NCBI GenBank assembly: GCA_913063165.1
Contig: CAJXZL010000001.1
Coordinates: 1-64,000, forward strand
Reading direction: 5' to 3'
From: an uncultured Saccharospirillaceae bacterium
Lineage (GTDB): Bacteria; Pseudomonadota; Gammaproteobacteria; Pseudomonadales; Natronospirillaceae
Length of the DNA stretch: 64,000 nt
The notes under the pieces were generated by a model. It ran no database searches, was not told the DNA's origin, and worked only from the letters and a program-made list of their open reading frames with translations. A program made the translations under genes and the position numbers. Positions within the stretch are counted from its first letter, which is position 1, and each line of letters opens with the position of its first letter. Below, piece after piece: positions 1-9,396 of this stretch.

Positions 1-77
1 TCACTGTCATCGTGTTTTTGACTGCGGTAGCCATTGTGCTGGGATTATCCATTGTGCCTTTTTTGCGTTTTGGGTAA
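1..77 (+). CDS. C-terminal fragment of a membrane protein (truncated by window edge)
   Basis: The frame starting at base 3 is open from the window edge to a TAA at 75-77. It encodes 24 residues, mostly hydrophobic (Val, Ile, Leu, Phe, Ala), ending in Pro-Phe-Leu-Arg-Phe-Gly. That looks like the last transmembrane helix and short tail of an inner-membrane protein whose body lies to the left. The fragment is too short to identify a family. The call rests only on the open frame and hydrophobicity, so it is tentative. Confidence 0.4.
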   Translation, partial: TVIVFLTAVAIVLGLSIVPFLRFG

Positions 78-162
78 TTTCACAGCTATTTCGCGTGACG
101 AAAGATCCAGTTAGTTACAATGGCCGTATCAATTCCAAACCACCCCTGTTTGGAGTTACATC

Positions 163-738
163 ATGCACTTAAAGACACTTGTCATCGCCACCCTGCTATC
201 GGTATCTGCCTTCGCACACCAGCCGATTTTAGACAAGGGTAAGTTGGCCAACACCCAAGAAGAGCCCTACGTTATAGAAAAGCCAGAAATCTCTAAGGCT
301 GTTTATTCTGAACTCACGGGTCGTGACCATTATTACCGCATTGATAGCGACACTGACTTTGCATTTTATGCCGGCATCACTGTGGCCAAAGTAGACGATT
401 GCCGCTTACAGACCGTATTTTCTTATGAAGTATTGGATGCTGACTTTAACGTCATTGACCAACGCTCGGGTGAAGACTTTGAATGGTGGGCATGGTACGA
501 AGAATTTGGAAAGAAGTGGTACTGGGTAGGCCCAGAGATTGGCAAAGATTTCGCGTCTGACCGCACCTACGATGCTGGCACTTACTACATACGTGTGTTC
601 AACAAAGACAACCAAGGTCCCTACGTGCTAGTGGTTGGCGACATTGAAAAATTCACCCTCCCGGTGATCGCTCGTACCCTTGTTACACTGCCGACCATCA
701 ACAACAAATACTGGGATGACGTCGTCTGCACCGAGTAA
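163..738 (+). CDS. Secreted protein of unknown function
   Basis: This 191-residue protein begins with a short signal peptide: a Lys near the N-terminus, a hydrophobic core around residues 5-15 and an Ala-rich site ending Ser-Ala-Phe-Ala-His near residue 19. It is therefore probably exported to the periplasm or beyond. The mature part is rich in Trp, Tyr and Asp, with an aromatic cluster around residues 107-123, and has only two cysteines (one mid-protein, one four residues from the end) that could form a disulfide. The segment YYRIDSDTDFAFYAG and the later 'AGTYYIRVFN' resemble beta-strands of pre-peptidase-like beta-sandwich domains, but this is only a visual impression. A GGAG ribosome site lies 8 bases before the ATG. 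It is a single-gene unit ending at a good hairpin terminator. I do not recognise the family. Confidence 0.8.
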   Translation: MHLKTLVIATLLSVSAFAHQPILDKGKLANTQEEPYVIEKPEISKAVYSELTGRDHYYRIDSDTDFAFYAGITVAKVDDCRLQTVFSYEVLDADFNVIDQRSGEDFEWWAWYEEFGKKWYWVGPEIGKDFASDRTYDAGTYYIRVFNKDNQGPYVLVVGDIEKFTLPVIARTLVTLPTINNKYWDDVVCTE

Positions 739-780
739 GCAGTCTGGATTGCTGCCAAGTTCACAGCAGCTCATACCCAC

Positions 781-808
781 AGAGGCTTGGTCTATCCAAG
801 CCTCTTTG
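781..808 (+). terminator. Hairpin terminator after the secreted protein gene
   Basis: There is a perfect 10-bp inverted repeat: AGAGGCTTGG at 781-790 and CCAAGCCTCT at 796-805, with a 5-base loop, followed by a short T-rich stretch. It lies 42 bases after the stop codon of the secreted protein gene and before dbpA, so it probably ends that transcript. Confidence 0.7.
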
Positions 809-904
809 CATTACGCCCATCGCTCACTTTTCGTACCCAATTAGGCTATATCATCAAAGCACATCTGTTATACTCCGCGCCCAAACAACTACCGATGGCA
901 TGCC

Positions 905-2284
905 GTGACCACTCTTTCTTTTGACACCCTGAATATCCCAGAAGCCATGCAGCAAAATTTGCACGATTTGGGCTATAAACAGATGACCCCTATTCAAGCA
1001 GAAAGCCTGCCTATTTCACTCAGTGGAAAGGATGTTATTGGCCAAGCCAAAACAGGATCCGGTAAAACAGCAGCGTTTGGGTTGCCCATGCTTAACAAAA
1101 TCAACCCATCCTATTTTGGTATTCAGGGATTGGTATTGTGTCCAACGCGGGAATTGGCCACACAGGTCGCCAATGAATTACGCCGCCTTGCACGGTATAA
1201 AGCCAATATCAAAATCATCACGCTGAGTGGTGGCACCTCAATCGGCCCCCAAATTGGCTCGCTAGAATTTGGCGCCCACATTGTCGTCGGCACCCCAGGT
1301 CGTATTCTAGATCACCTGCGAAAGAAGACCGTCGATTTTTCACACGTCAGCACACTGGTGTTGGATGAAGCCGATCGTATGCTCGACATGGGATTTTTAG
1401 ATGACGTCAATACCATCATTGACGCAACCGGCAAACACCAGCAGTCTTTGCTATTTTCGGCCACCTTTCCTGACGGCGTAGAAAAAATGTGTCGGAAATT
1501 ATTGCCGACTGCAGAGCGCATCGAAATCATCGACAACGCGCCAAAGCCGAATATTGTACAGCGCTTCTTCGACACAACTGCCAAAACCAAATTGGATGAC
1601 CTGTCATCGGTACTGGCCTATTACAATCCACAACACACCGTCATATTTTGTAACACACGCCAAACGGTTCAAGATGTCACGCAAGCGTTAAGAGATCAGG
1701 GATATTCCGCATTGCCATTGCAAGGCGACATGGACCAACGCGATCGTGATCAAACGCTGATTCGATTTTCTGGCCGAAGTGTCTCTATTCTGGTTGCAAC
1801 CGATGTTGCAGCGCGTGGCCTCGACATCGACGATTTAGAATTGGTGATCAACTTTGACCTACCACGTCAAACTGAAAACTATGTGCACCGCATTGGCCGC
1901 ACCGGTCGTGCCGGAAAGTCTGGACAGGCGATTAGTTTGGTGGGCAATTCAGAACAATTCAAACTCGACATGATTGCAGCCGATACCCAACAAAAGTTGT
2001 CTAGCGAAGCATTACCCGATGCCAATCGTGATCAACATACCGTCAGCAAACCTGCTATGGTCATGCTAACAATCGACGCGGGTAAGAAACAAAAAATCCG
2101 CCCAGGCGACGTGGTCGGGGCCATTACTGGCACGTCCAACATCCCCGCTGACGCGTTGGGAAAGATTACCATTCTGCCTTTTACGTCCTATGTCGCTGTG
2201 CAGCGTGCTTTTTCAAAAGCCGCGTTACAGCATTTGGCATCGGGAACGATTAAGGGTAAAAAGATTAAAGTTCGATTATTGTAA
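905..2284 (+). CDS. dbpA: ATP-dependent RNA helicase DbpA
   Basis: This is a DEAD-box helicase that helps assemble the large ribosomal subunit. In this family a C-terminal domain recognises hairpin 92 of 23S rRNA. The 459 residues match the family length (about 457). Motifs appear in order: a Q motif (MTPIQAES), Walker A AKTGSGKT (about residue 48), PTRELA, TPGR, DEAD, SAT, ARGLDI and HRIGRTGR. The last 80 or so residues form the RRM-like DbpA domain (IDAGKKQKIRPGDVVGAI and on). The start is GTG. A TATACT -10-like element lies at 869-874 without a clear -35 box. The next gene, a second DEAD-box helicase, follows almost immediately, so the two are probably co-transcribed. Confidence 0.93.
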   Translation: MTTLSFDTLNIPEAMQQNLHDLGYKQMTPIQAESLPISLSGKDVIGQAKTGSGKTAAFGLPMLNKINPSYFGIQGLVLCPTRELATQVANELRRLARYKANIKIITLSGGTSIGPQIGSLEFGAHIVVGTPGRILDHLRKKTVDFSHVSTLVLDEADRMLDMGFLDDVNTIIDATGKHQQSLLFSATFPDGVEKMCRKLLPTAERIEIIDNAPKPNIVQRFFDTTAKTKLDDLSSVLAYYNPQHTVIFCNTRQTVQDVTQALRDQGYSALPLQGDMDQRDRDQTLIRFSGRSVSILVATDVAARGLDIDDLELVINFDLPRQTENYVHRIGRTGRAGKSGQAISLVGNSEQFKLDMIAADTQQKLSSEALPDANRDQHTVSKPAMVMLTIDAGKKQKIRPGDVVGAITGTSNIPADALGKITILPFTSYVAVQRAFSKAALQHLASGTIKGKKIKVRLL

Positions 2285-2298
2285 CAGTGGAAAACACC

Positions 2299-3627
2299 AT
2301 GTCATTTGAAACATTTAACCTCCATGCTTCGCTTTTAAAAGCCGTAGAAAAATTGGAGTGGACAGTACCAACTGAGGTGCAAACAGCCACCATTCCTGTT
2401 GCGTTGAGCGGCAAGGATCTCAAGGTGTGCGCTGGCACAGGCAGTGGTAAAACCGCTGCTTTCTTGCTACCGCTGTTAAACGAATTTATTGAAAATCCAC
2501 AGCCTAACACGCAAACGCGCGCCCTGATTTTGGTGCCAACACGTGAACTGGCTGCACAGGTTGCAGCAAACTGTGAGGCCCTCGCCAAATTCAGCACCAT
2601 CAAGTGTTTGACCATTACCGGTGGCGAAGAATTCAAAGTGCAGGCAGCCAAGGCCCGTAAGAATCCTGAAATCATTATTGGTACGCCAGGCCGTCTGGTT
2701 GAACACCTCGAAAGACAATCGATTGTATTGGACGATATTAGCCATCTGATTTTGGATGAAGCGGACCGCATGCTAGACATGGGATTCACTGAAGACATTC
2801 ATAAAATCACCGGGCGTTGCCCAACACCACGCAACACTTGGTTATTCTCAGCAACATTAAATGCGCGCGGTTTGGGTGCCATCACCCGCAATCTGCTGGT
2901 ACAGCCTGCCGTTATCAACACCACGGACGATGTTGATGCAGCCAGCATTATCCAGCAACGGTTTTTGGTCGATGATGTTAAACACAAAGACCGCTTGTTG
3001 GTGTTGCTTCTGAACCAGGAAGTATTTAAAAAGGCGCTGGTGTTCACCAACACCCGTGACCACGCTGAACGTGTGGGCGCGTTGCTGCGGTTTCACAAAT
3101 TGCGCGTTGACGTACTGCATGGTGAGAAGCAACAAGACCGACGAAACGCCATCATGGTGGCCTTCCGAAAAAACGCCTTGGATATTGTTGTGGCAACCGA
3201 CGTGGCTGCACGCGGTTTGGATGTTGAAGGCATGGACTTGGTCATCAACTATGATGTACCGCGATCGGGCGATGAATACACGCACCGTATCGGACGCACA
3301 GGTCGCGCAGGCGCAACAGGTACAGCGATCAGTTTCGTTGCAGAACGCGACTGGAATCTCATGGCCAGCATCGAACGCTACCTGGGCATTAAAACCGAAA
3401 ACCGGGTGATTCAATCCCTAAAGCCAAAGTATCAAGGGCCGAAAAAAGTAAAAGCCTCTGGCAAAGCTGCTGGTAAAAAAAGCAAAACAGTGAAAACCAG
3501 CAAAACCAAAGCCGCTGCAAAAGCCAAGGCGAAAGGCAAAGCCAAAAAAGAACAAAAGCGAAAAATCGGTAGCACCGACGGATTTGGTGTCATCAGGAAG
3601 AAACCGATCGCAGATTTTGAGCCTTAA
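2299..3627 (+). CDS. DEAD-box RNA helicase, SrmB-like
   Basis: This is an RNA helicase with the complete DEAD-box set: TVPTEVQTATIP Q motif, AGTGSGKT, PTRELA, TPGR, DEADRMLDMGF, SAT, ARGLDV and HRIGRTGR. The 'DEADRMLDMGF...DI' and 'VPRSGDEYTHRIGRTGRAG' stretches are closest to the SrmB branch, which acts in 50S assembly, but a RhlE/RhlB-type role cannot be excluded. After the helicase core (to about residue 370) comes a strongly basic Lys/Ala tail of about 70 residues, probably RNA-binding. An in-frame GTG at 2287 would add four residues. The ATG at 2299 is preferred because AGTGGA lies 7 bases upstream and the protein then begins MSFETFN like its relatives. It sits directly behind dbpA. Confidence 0.88.
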   Translation: MSFETFNLHASLLKAVEKLEWTVPTEVQTATIPVALSGKDLKVCAGTGSGKTAAFLLPLLNEFIENPQPNTQTRALILVPTRELAAQVAANCEALAKFSTIKCLTITGGEEFKVQAAKARKNPEIIIGTPGRLVEHLERQSIVLDDISHLILDEADRMLDMGFTEDIHKITGRCPTPRNTWLFSATLNARGLGAITRNLLVQPAVINTTDDVDAASIIQQRFLVDDVKHKDRLLVLLLNQEVFKKALVFTNTRDHAERVGALLRFHKLRVDVLHGEKQQDRRNAIMVAFRKNALDIVVATDVAARGLDVEGMDLVINYDVPRSGDEYTHRIGRTGRAGATGTAISFVAERDWNLMASIERYLGIKTENRVIQSLKPKYQGPKKVKASGKAAGKKSKTVKTSKTKAAAKAKAKGKAKKEQKRKIGSTDGFGVIRKKPIADFEP

Positions 3628-3731
3628 CGACAAGGCGAAACCCCTTGTTGCCCTAAACCGTGCACCGCGTTGTCGCTGTTTGGGGCGCCATCATTTCCTA
3701 GGCAACCCGTCCCATTTACAGGAGCTATTTC

Positions 3732-4730
3732 GTGGCCATCTTGCATGCAATCGTACACCAGTTGACACTAAACGATCTGTCACCCAATTTGCATTTGTCT
3801 TCCGACATGCTGCCCGATTCTGCAGAGCTACAGTATCTTTTTCAAGAAACACGCAGCCAATATTATGGTCGCAGCAGCAAACGATACGGGCAATTATCAG
3901 AGGCCACCTCGCCATTTAAAGCCCTGACCGAAGGCTATATTCGTAAAGACATAGGCTTTCTTGAACTCAGCCAAAAAGTGATGTCATCGTTGCAAACCAC
4001 CTTCACTGAACAGGACATGGAAAGTGACGGCTACTGGTTGCTCGTCCATGAGCGCGCCTCAGGCAATGAACGTCTGTGGTGGTTTCACCTCAAACATAAA
4101 GCCGGTTTATATGTCGATCAGGGCCTGGCATTGAATGAGGGCAAGCTACTGGATATGTCACGTCTCGGCTTTGCAATGTGCTTGGCGCTACCTGAAGCCG
4201 ATGCGCCACAGGGTCTGCATCAACCTGGCCTGCAAAACCTGACCATTAGTTTTGGATTTGGCGACAAGGCCCAGCAGAATTTATTGACTGAATTTGTAGA
4301 CTTTGTAGAAGTAATAGACACCCTTGCCGATACTGAAAACTTTATTGCCGTGGTCAGTGCCTTCACAGAGACCTTGCCTGAAGACGACGCCGCGGCCTAT
4401 CGCAGAGATGCCGTGACCTATTGTCTGCAACAGGATCAGGCCGGAGAAGCTGTGTCGTACCAAACACTGTCAGACGAACTCGACAACGGCTCTGACGCCA
4501 AGTTGGGTGACTTCATCCAAAGGGAACAACCCGAATTAGAAAAAGCCTTCATTCCGAATCGCGCCCGTTTGAAAAAGTACGTGCGTTTTAGTGGAAAAAA
4601 CAATGCAGTGTCGATCAGTTTCACCAACGAAACCTTAGGCAAAAATGTCCAGTTCCATCCTGAAGATGAGACCTTGGTGATTCGTGACTTACCAGCGGCA
4701 TTGCTAAAACAACTGAAACAGCAACTTTAG
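3732..4730 (+). CDS. yejK: Nucleoid-associated protein YejK (NdpA)
   Basis: This 332-residue protein belongs to the YejK/NdpA family (E. coli member about 335 residues), which binds the bacterial nucleoid and has been reported to interact with DNA topoisomerases. Recognisable family features are the N-terminal 'HAIVHQL' segment, the 'YGRSSKRYGQL' stretch and a C-terminal 'LKKYVRFSGKNNAVSISF' region. It starts with GTG, with an AGGAGC ribosome site at 3719-3724. It lies about 100 bases after the SrmB-like helicase and is followed by a stem-loop before trpE, so it may be transcribed with the helicases or alone. Confidence 0.88.
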   Translation: MAILHAIVHQLTLNDLSPNLHLSSDMLPDSAELQYLFQETRSQYYGRSSKRYGQLSEATSPFKALTEGYIRKDIGFLELSQKVMSSLQTTFTEQDMESDGYWLLVHERASGNERLWWFHLKHKAGLYVDQGLALNEGKLLDMSRLGFAMCLALPEADAPQGLHQPGLQNLTISFGFGDKAQQNLLTEFVDFVEVIDTLADTENFIAVVSAFTETLPEDDAAAYRRDAVTYCLQQDQAGEAVSYQTLSDELDNGSDAKLGDFIQREQPELEKAFIPNRARLKKYVRFSGKNNAVSISFTNETLGKNVQFHPEDETLVIRDLPAALLKQLKQQL

Positions 4731-4745
4731 CCACTCAATAGCGGT

Positions 4746-4782
4746 CAGGCAGTCGCTTGCAAGACTGCCGTGGCCTGTTTAT
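4746..4782 (+). terminator. Stem-loop between yejK and trpE, possible terminator
   Basis: GGCAGTC at 4748-4754 pairs with GACTGCC at 4763-4769 across an 8-base loop. It is embedded in a looser outer repeat (CAGGC / GCCTG) and followed by TTTATAGTCCTTTTC. It could end the yejK transcript. The T-run is interrupted, so the call is moderate. I found no Trp-codon leader peptide here. Confidence 0.4.
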
Positions 4783-4848
4783 AGTCCTTTTCATGTGCAA
4801 TAAAAACACGGCCTATACCCTCACTAGGACAACCCCTCGGATACCACG

Positions 4849-6339
4849 ATGACATTTGAAGAATATCAAGCTTTTGTGGCTCAAGGTTTTACCCGTATTC
4901 CTGTCGCCAAAACCGTTCTCGCCGATTTTGATACCCCTCTGAGCAGCTACCTCAAGTTGGCCGACGCGCCCTATAGTTATCTTCTGGAATCTGTCCATGG
5001 TGGCGAAAAATGGGGTCGTTACAGCATTATCGGCTTACCCTGCAGACGCATATTCAAAGTCATGGGTTACGACGTCATCGAGTCTACTATTGACGCACAG
5101 GGCGTAGAGACCGTTGTATCGACCGAAACCGTGGCGGATCCATTAGCCACAGTTGCGGCCATCCAGAAACGCTATCAAGCAGCGGACCTACCCAATCTGC
5201 CTCGATTTAATGGTGGACTGGTGGGATATTTTGGTTACGACACGGTCAGGTATATTGAGCCAAAATTAGCGGATAGCTGCCCTGAGGACGACATGGGTCT
5301 ACCCGATATTTTATTGATGCTGTCCGACGAACTGGTGGTATTTGATAACCTGTCTGGCAAGATCATCTTTATTGTACACATCGACCCTAGTCAGGATAAG
5401 GCATGGGAGCAGGCTCAGTTGCGCTTGGACAGTCTTACCAGCGAATTACGCCAGAATGCTTTACCGAACCTGAGCAACCAGGTTGACACCCCACTCCAAG
5501 AAAGTGATTTTGTGTCCCACTATGGTGAGGCCCAGTTTCTACATGATGTTGAAAAAATGCGCGATTACATTTTTTCCGGCGACATTATGCAGGCCGTTAT
5601 TTCTCAACGAATGTCTGCACCGTTCACAGCACCCCCAATCAATTTGTACCGGGCATTAAGGAGTCTGAATCCCTCTCCCTATATGTATTTCTTGAATTTG
5701 GGGGACCATCACATTGTCGGTTCCTCTCCCGAAATTTTGGCCCGATTAGAAGAAAATGAAGTGACGGTGCGTCCGATTGCTGGCACAAGGCACCGGGGGA
5801 AAACCGAGCAAGAAGACTTGAACATGGAACAAGAGTTACTGTCTGATCCTAAAGAGCTGGCAGAGCATTTAATGCTGATCGATTTGGGCAGAAACGACTG
5901 CGGTCGGGTCAGCCAAACCGGTTCTGTCAAGGTGACCGACCAAATGGTAGTCGAACGCTATTCTCACGTGATGCACATGGTATCTAACGTCACGGGGCAG
6001 TTGACCCCGGGTTTAGACGCCATCGACGTTCTCAGAGCAACCCATCCAGCAGGGACACTCAGCGGCGCACCCAAAATAAGAGCAATGGAGTTGCTAGACC
6101 AATTTGAACCGGTAAAACGGGGCATCTATGGCGGCGCCATTGGGTATTTAAGTTTCAGTGGCAATATGGATTTGGCCATTGCCATTCGCACCGCCGTTAT
6201 TGCTAACGAAAAAGTCTATGTTCAGGCTGGCGCAGGGGTTGTTGCCGATTCTGTACCGCGCTTAGAGTGGAAGGAAACCATGAACAAAGCGCGAGCGCTG
6301 TTTCGCGCAGCCTATTTGGCGACATCTGACGAGTTATAA
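4849..6339 (+). CDS. trpE: Anthranilate synthase component I
   Basis: TrpE converts chorismate to anthranilate, the first committed step of tryptophan synthesis, using ammonia supplied by TrpG. The 496 residues match the Pseudomonas-type enzyme. The N-terminal domain carries the LLES motif (residues 45-48) that forms the tryptophan feedback site. The C-terminal chorismate-binding domain shows [12 protein letters not shown], the [16 protein letters not shown] stretch and [20 protein letters not shown]. The ATG start gives the expected [10 protein letters not shown]-terminus. The gene stands apart from trpGDC: a convergent GNAT gene begins 12 bases after its stop, and trpG lies 2.4 kb further on. 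Confidence 0.96.
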   Translation: MTFEEYQAFVAQGFTRIPVAKTVLADFDTPLSSYLKLADAPYSYLLESVHGGEKWGRYSIIGLPCRRIFKVMGYDVIESTIDAQGVETVVSTETVADPLATVAAIQKRYQAADLPNLPRFNGGLVGYFGYDTVRYIEPKLADSCPEDDMGLPDILLMLSDELVVFDNLSGKIIFIVHIDPSQDKAWEQAQLRLDSLTSELRQNALPNLSNQVDTPLQESDFVSHYGEAQFLHDVEKMRDYIFSGDIMQAVISQRMSAPFTAPPINLYRALRSLNPSPYMYFLNLGDHHIVGSSPEILARLEENEVTVRPIAGTRHRGKTEQEDLNMEQELLSDPKELAEHLMLIDLGRNDCGRVSQTGSVKVTDQMVVERYSHVMHMVSNVTGQLTPGLDAIDVLRATHPAGTLSGAPKIRAMELLDQFEPVKRGIYGGAIGYLSFSGNMDLAIAIRTAVIANEKVYVQAGAGVVADSVPRLEWKETMNKARALFRAAYLATSDEL

Positions 6340-6344
6340 CCTTG

Positions 6345-6360
6345 CCCGCTTTACCGCGGG
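6345..6360. terminator. Small hairpin at the trpE / GNAT convergent junction
   Basis: CCCGC at 6345-6349 pairs with GCGGG at 6356-6360, overlapping the stop codon of the minus-strand GNAT gene. The stem is short and no T-run follows on either strand, so terminator function is a weak inference from position. Confidence 0.25.
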
Positions 6361-6800
6361 TCTAGGCTATATACCCAGAAGTCCGTGTCTTTTTGAAAGC
6401 CTAATGCAACATACAGGCGTTGTGCCGCAAAGTTGTCGGTCGCTGTGGCCAAGCTAACCTCTACAGCATCCGTCGATCGCGCCCAAAAAATGGCCGTTTC
6501 CATCAGTTGTCGTCCGATGCCCTGCTGGCGGCCGGCTTCACTGACAAACAGGTCATACAGAATCCAAACCTTTCCCGCCAGTGTTGACGAAAAGCTTGGG
6601 TACATCTGCGTAAATCCAATTGGAGTACCTGTTCGGTCGTATGCCAACCAGACCACAGAGTCTTCATGGCGCAATCGATCGGTAAGAAACTGTTCCGCCA
6701 ATGTTAGGTCTGCTGCAAATCCATAAAACTGGCGATACGCATCAAAAAGTGGTGCTAGTTCTGATACCTCGTTTTCAGTCGCTTTGACAATCTTGTTCAT
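6351..6800 (-). CDS. GNAT-family N-acetyltransferase
   Basis: This 149-residue single-domain acetyltransferase has the acetyl-CoA binding motif A as RQQGIGRQLM (about residues 94-103), preceded by the typical beta-strand IWILYDLFV-like segment (here VWILYDLFVS). Near the C-terminus is the LYVALGFQKD motif B. The substrate cannot be told; small molecules and N-terminal amines are both possible. It is convergent with trpE and divergent from the MFS gene at 6978, so it is transcribed alone. No membrane or signal segments are seen. Confidence 0.85.
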   Translation of the reverse strand: MNKIVKATENEVSELAPLFDAYRQFYGFAADLTLAEQFLTDRLRHEDSVVWLAYDRTGTPIGFTQMYPSFSSTLAGKVWILYDLFVSEAGRQQGIGRQLMETAIFWARSTDAVEVSLATATDNFAAQRLYVALGFQKDTDFWVYSLDPR

Positions 6801-6977
6801 GCGGTTACCTCTTGCGAATTGATCAGCCTAACTGTGCGTTTATCATAGCCACGGCTAGCGGGGATTGCGTTTGCACCTGTTGCACTGCGCGACGCCACAG
6901 GTCAGAATACCGCGATTTTAGGGTATCACTCTATGAATACCATCCGACCATAACCGCTCAATTGTAAGGATTCTGTC

Positions 6978-8213
6978 GTGATCCCCATGGCTTCAACATT
7001 ATCACTGTATGCCGGGTTGCCCCGTGCCATCTATATCCTGTCAATAGCGCGCGCCATCGCGTCTGCAGGCAGCTTTATTTTTCCCATGCTGACATTGATC
7101 TTGACACAAAAAATGGGGTTTAGTGTTCAGAATACCGGCATCATCGTCTTCTTGTCATCCGTCAGCTATATTCCCGGCTCATTAATTGGTGGCAAACTGG
7201 CTGACACCTTTGGTCGAAAACCCGTGATGGTCGTGGCTGAATTTATCGCAGCCTTGGCACTTTTTACCTGTGGTTTTTTCGCTGATTCACCCTATATCCT
7301 GCCCCTCATTTTTATCGCCTTTACCTGTTTGGGCGCCTTTGATCCTGCCTATAAAGCCATGCTCACTGATATTGCAACGCCTGATATCCGCAAGGCCGTT
7401 TTTAGTTTGAGTTACCTAGGCCACAATCTAGGTGTTGCAGTCGGCCCCCTAATCGCAGGTATGTTATTCCTCAACCATGCTGACTGGATGTTTTGGGGGG
7501 ACGGTCTCACCACATTCGTCGCCATCATTCTCATTGTCTTTCTCGTCAAAGAGGGACTACCCCAACAAGCAACAGATGGTTCGGATCAGCTAGAGGAATC
7601 TGAATCAGGCCCATTATGGCCCGTGCTCCGTAAGCGGCCCAATCTCATTATTTTTACCCTCGCCCAGTTATTTTTGGCCTTTAGCTATGCCCAACTGTTC
7701 TTTTCATTGCCCCTGTATTTTGCAGAGTTGTTTGGCGACCGGGGACCGGTCTTATATGGCTGGACCATGTCCATCAATGCTGCCTTTGTGTTGGTTGCCA
7801 CGCCATTTGTCATTGCCTATACCAAGCAGATTCACGCCATCTATAACGTCGCCATTGCTGGTATTCTTTATGCGATTGGTTTTGGCATGATTTATTGGAT
7901 CGCGGGTTTTGAATGGTTTGTGGTGTCTACATTGATATGGACGACGGGTGAGATATTGTCGGTCACTAACCACGAGGTGTACATTGCCTCGCACTCTCCC
8001 CGCAGCCACCGTGGCAGGATCAATTCGGTATTACCCCTCATCGTGGGCATGAGTTGGTCATTGAGTCCCATTCTCATGGGACAATTTATCGGCACCTGGG
8101 GCATTCATTATGTCTGGCCGTTTATCCTGGTGCTATCGCTCATTGGCGCCATCTTACTGACTGGTTTAGGCCGTTTTGAGCACCTATTTCTTAAAAAACA
8201 GTTTAAAAGTTAG
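6978..8213 (+). CDS. MFS transporter (drug/metabolite efflux type)
   Basis: This 411-residue inner-membrane transporter has about 12 hydrophobic segments in two halves joined by a charged loop (TDGSDQLEESESGP, about residue 200). The major facilitator signature G-x-L-A-D-x-x-G-R-K appears as GGKLADTFGRKPVM near residue 75, between helices 2 and 3, and PxxxxxxxD-type residues follow. This is typical of 12-helix proton antiporters; the substrate cannot be told. The GTG start at 6978 is supported by TAAGGA at 6965-6970. It lies within the block separating trpE from trpG. The small membrane protein downstream starts 100 bases later. Confidence 0.85.
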   Translation: MIPMASTLSLYAGLPRAIYILSIARAIASAGSFIFPMLTLILTQKMGFSVQNTGIIVFLSSVSYIPGSLIGGKLADTFGRKPVMVVAEFIAALALFTCGFFADSPYILPLIFIAFTCLGAFDPAYKAMLTDIATPDIRKAVFSLSYLGHNLGVAVGPLIAGMLFLNHADWMFWGDGLTTFVAIILIVFLVKEGLPQQATDGSDQLEESESGPLWPVLRKRPNLIIFTLAQLFLAFSYAQLFFSLPLYFAELFGDRGPVLYGWTMSINAAFVLVATPFVIAYTKQIHAIYNVAIAGILYAIGFGMIYWIAGFEWFVVSTLIWTTGEILSVTNHEVYIASHSPRSHRGRINSVLPLIVGMSWSLSPILMGQFIGTWGIHYVWPFILVLSLIGAILLTGLGRFEHLFLKKQFKS

Positions 8214-8313
8214 GGTAACACCAACAAGAACGGTTTATTTGGCTGCTTATCGTTTTGGGGTCGGGTACAATTTACAGCAATTTCGTTTTCAGATTTTAAG
8301 GACATTCGCCGAC

Positions 8314-8730
8314 ATGGCAAACCAAGAACCGACCGACAAAAGCACGACAAACGGATCCCCATCATTGTCTCTGGAGCAGCCTGCAGATGCGTGGCAACGC
8401 AAGGTACAATTGGGCTGGGTTGCAGGCGGAATGTCAGCCTTGGTGAGCGCGATGGCGCTGTACCGATTCCAGCCTGACACAACGGCATCGCTGCTGTGGT
8501 CAGGTCTCGACATTGTGATAGTGTTATTGCTTAGTGTCGGCGTTTATAAACGATTACTCTGGGCCGGCATCGCTTTGTTTGGCTATTTTCTCGCTGACAC
8601 TGCCCTATTGTTTTTGGCGGGCACCTTAGAGAACTCACTATTCTCACTGCTCTATGGGTATTTCTATTATCAAGCCATGATGGCGCTGATGGCATTGCGC
8701 AACGTGGCAACGCCACCTGCACAACCATGA
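8314..8730 (+). CDS. Small integral membrane protein, unknown function
   Basis: The protein has 138 residues. It opens with about 30 hydrophilic residues rich in Thr, Ser, Asp and Lys. Four hydrophobic stretches follow, starting near [13 protein letters not shown], so it is probably a four-helix inner-membrane protein with a cytoplasmic N-terminus. The same frame is open upstream to 8176, overlapping the MFS gene. The ATG at 8314, preceded by AAGGAC, is the sensible start. No family is recognised. It lies between the MFS gene and trpG (47 bases before trpG) and could share transcription with either. Confidence 0.7.
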   Translation: MANQEPTDKSTTNGSPSLSLEQPADAWQRKVQLGWVAGGMSALVSAMALYRFQPDTTASLLWSGLDIVIVLLLSVGVYKRLLWAGIALFGYFLADTALLFLAGTLENSLFSLLYGYFYYQAMMALMALRNVATPPAQP

Positions 8731-8776
8731 ACACCTTTACCAACGGTTATATAAAGCTCCAAAGGATGTACGCACC

Positions 8777-9373
8777 ATGCTGCTGATGATCGACAACTAT
8801 GACTCCTTTACCTATAACTTGGTGCAATATTTTGCCGAATTGGGCGCCGAGGTAGAGGTAGTACGTAATGATCAGGTCACTGTTGATGACATTAAAAACA
8901 TGGCACCAGACCAGATTGTGATTTCCCCCGGACCCTGCTCTCCCAATGAAGCCGGCATCAGCATGGACGCCATCAGAGCCTTTGCGGGCAAGATTCCACT
9001 ACTGGGGATATGTCTCGGTCATCAATGTATTGGTCAGGTTTATGGTGGTGACATTATTCGAGCGCCAAAGATTATGCACGGCAAAACCTCGGCAATCTCT
9101 CACCACGACACCGGTGTATTTGCAGGCCTCCCACAAGGTTTTCAAGCAACGCGTTATCATTCGCTTGTCATTGATCCCCAGACATTGCCAGAAAGCCTTG
9201 AAGTGACAGCCTGGGTAGATGATGTGGCAGGTTCCCCTGGCACGATTATGGGGGTACGGCATAAGCATTTGGCTGTTGAAGGCATTCAATTTCATCCTGA
9301 ATCTATATTGACCGAATTCGGCCATGACATGCTGCGTCAGTTTCTTGTCGCCAATCGCCTTGCCATTGCCTAA
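8777..9373 (+). CDS. trpG: Anthranilate synthase glutamine amidotransferase component
   Basis: TrpG hydrolyses glutamine and passes ammonia to TrpE. Its 198 residues form a class I glutamine amidotransferase with nucleophile Cys79 in GICLGHQC, and His173 and Glu175 in [17 protein letters not shown] is the oxyanion-strand motif. In many bacteria the same subunit serves 4-amino-4-deoxychorismate synthesis (PabA), and a dual role cannot be excluded here. The gene leads the trpG-trpD-trpC group. A 156-base gap holding a terminator-like hairpin separates it from trpD. Confidence 0.95.
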   Translation: MLLMIDNYDSFTYNLVQYFAELGAEVEVVRNDQVTVDDIKNMAPDQIVISPGPCSPNEAGISMDAIRAFAGKIPLLGICLGHQCIGQVYGGDIIRAPKIMHGKTSAISHHDTGVFAGLPQGFQATRYHSLVIDPQTLPESLEVTAWVDDVAGSPGTIMGVRHKHLAVEGIQFHPESILTEFGHDMLRQFLVANRLAIA

Positions 9374-9396
9374 TGTAGCCAAAAACACACACCCTG

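Noticed and set aside
2265-3414. Long minus-strand frames (177 and 185 codons) opposite the SrmB-like helicase gene
   Set aside because: They are shadows of a clearly coding helicase; the products have no recognisable features.
3630-3731. Possible terminator after the SrmB-like gene
   Set aside because: ACAAGG/CCTTGT is only a 6-bp stem without a T-run, so it was not called.
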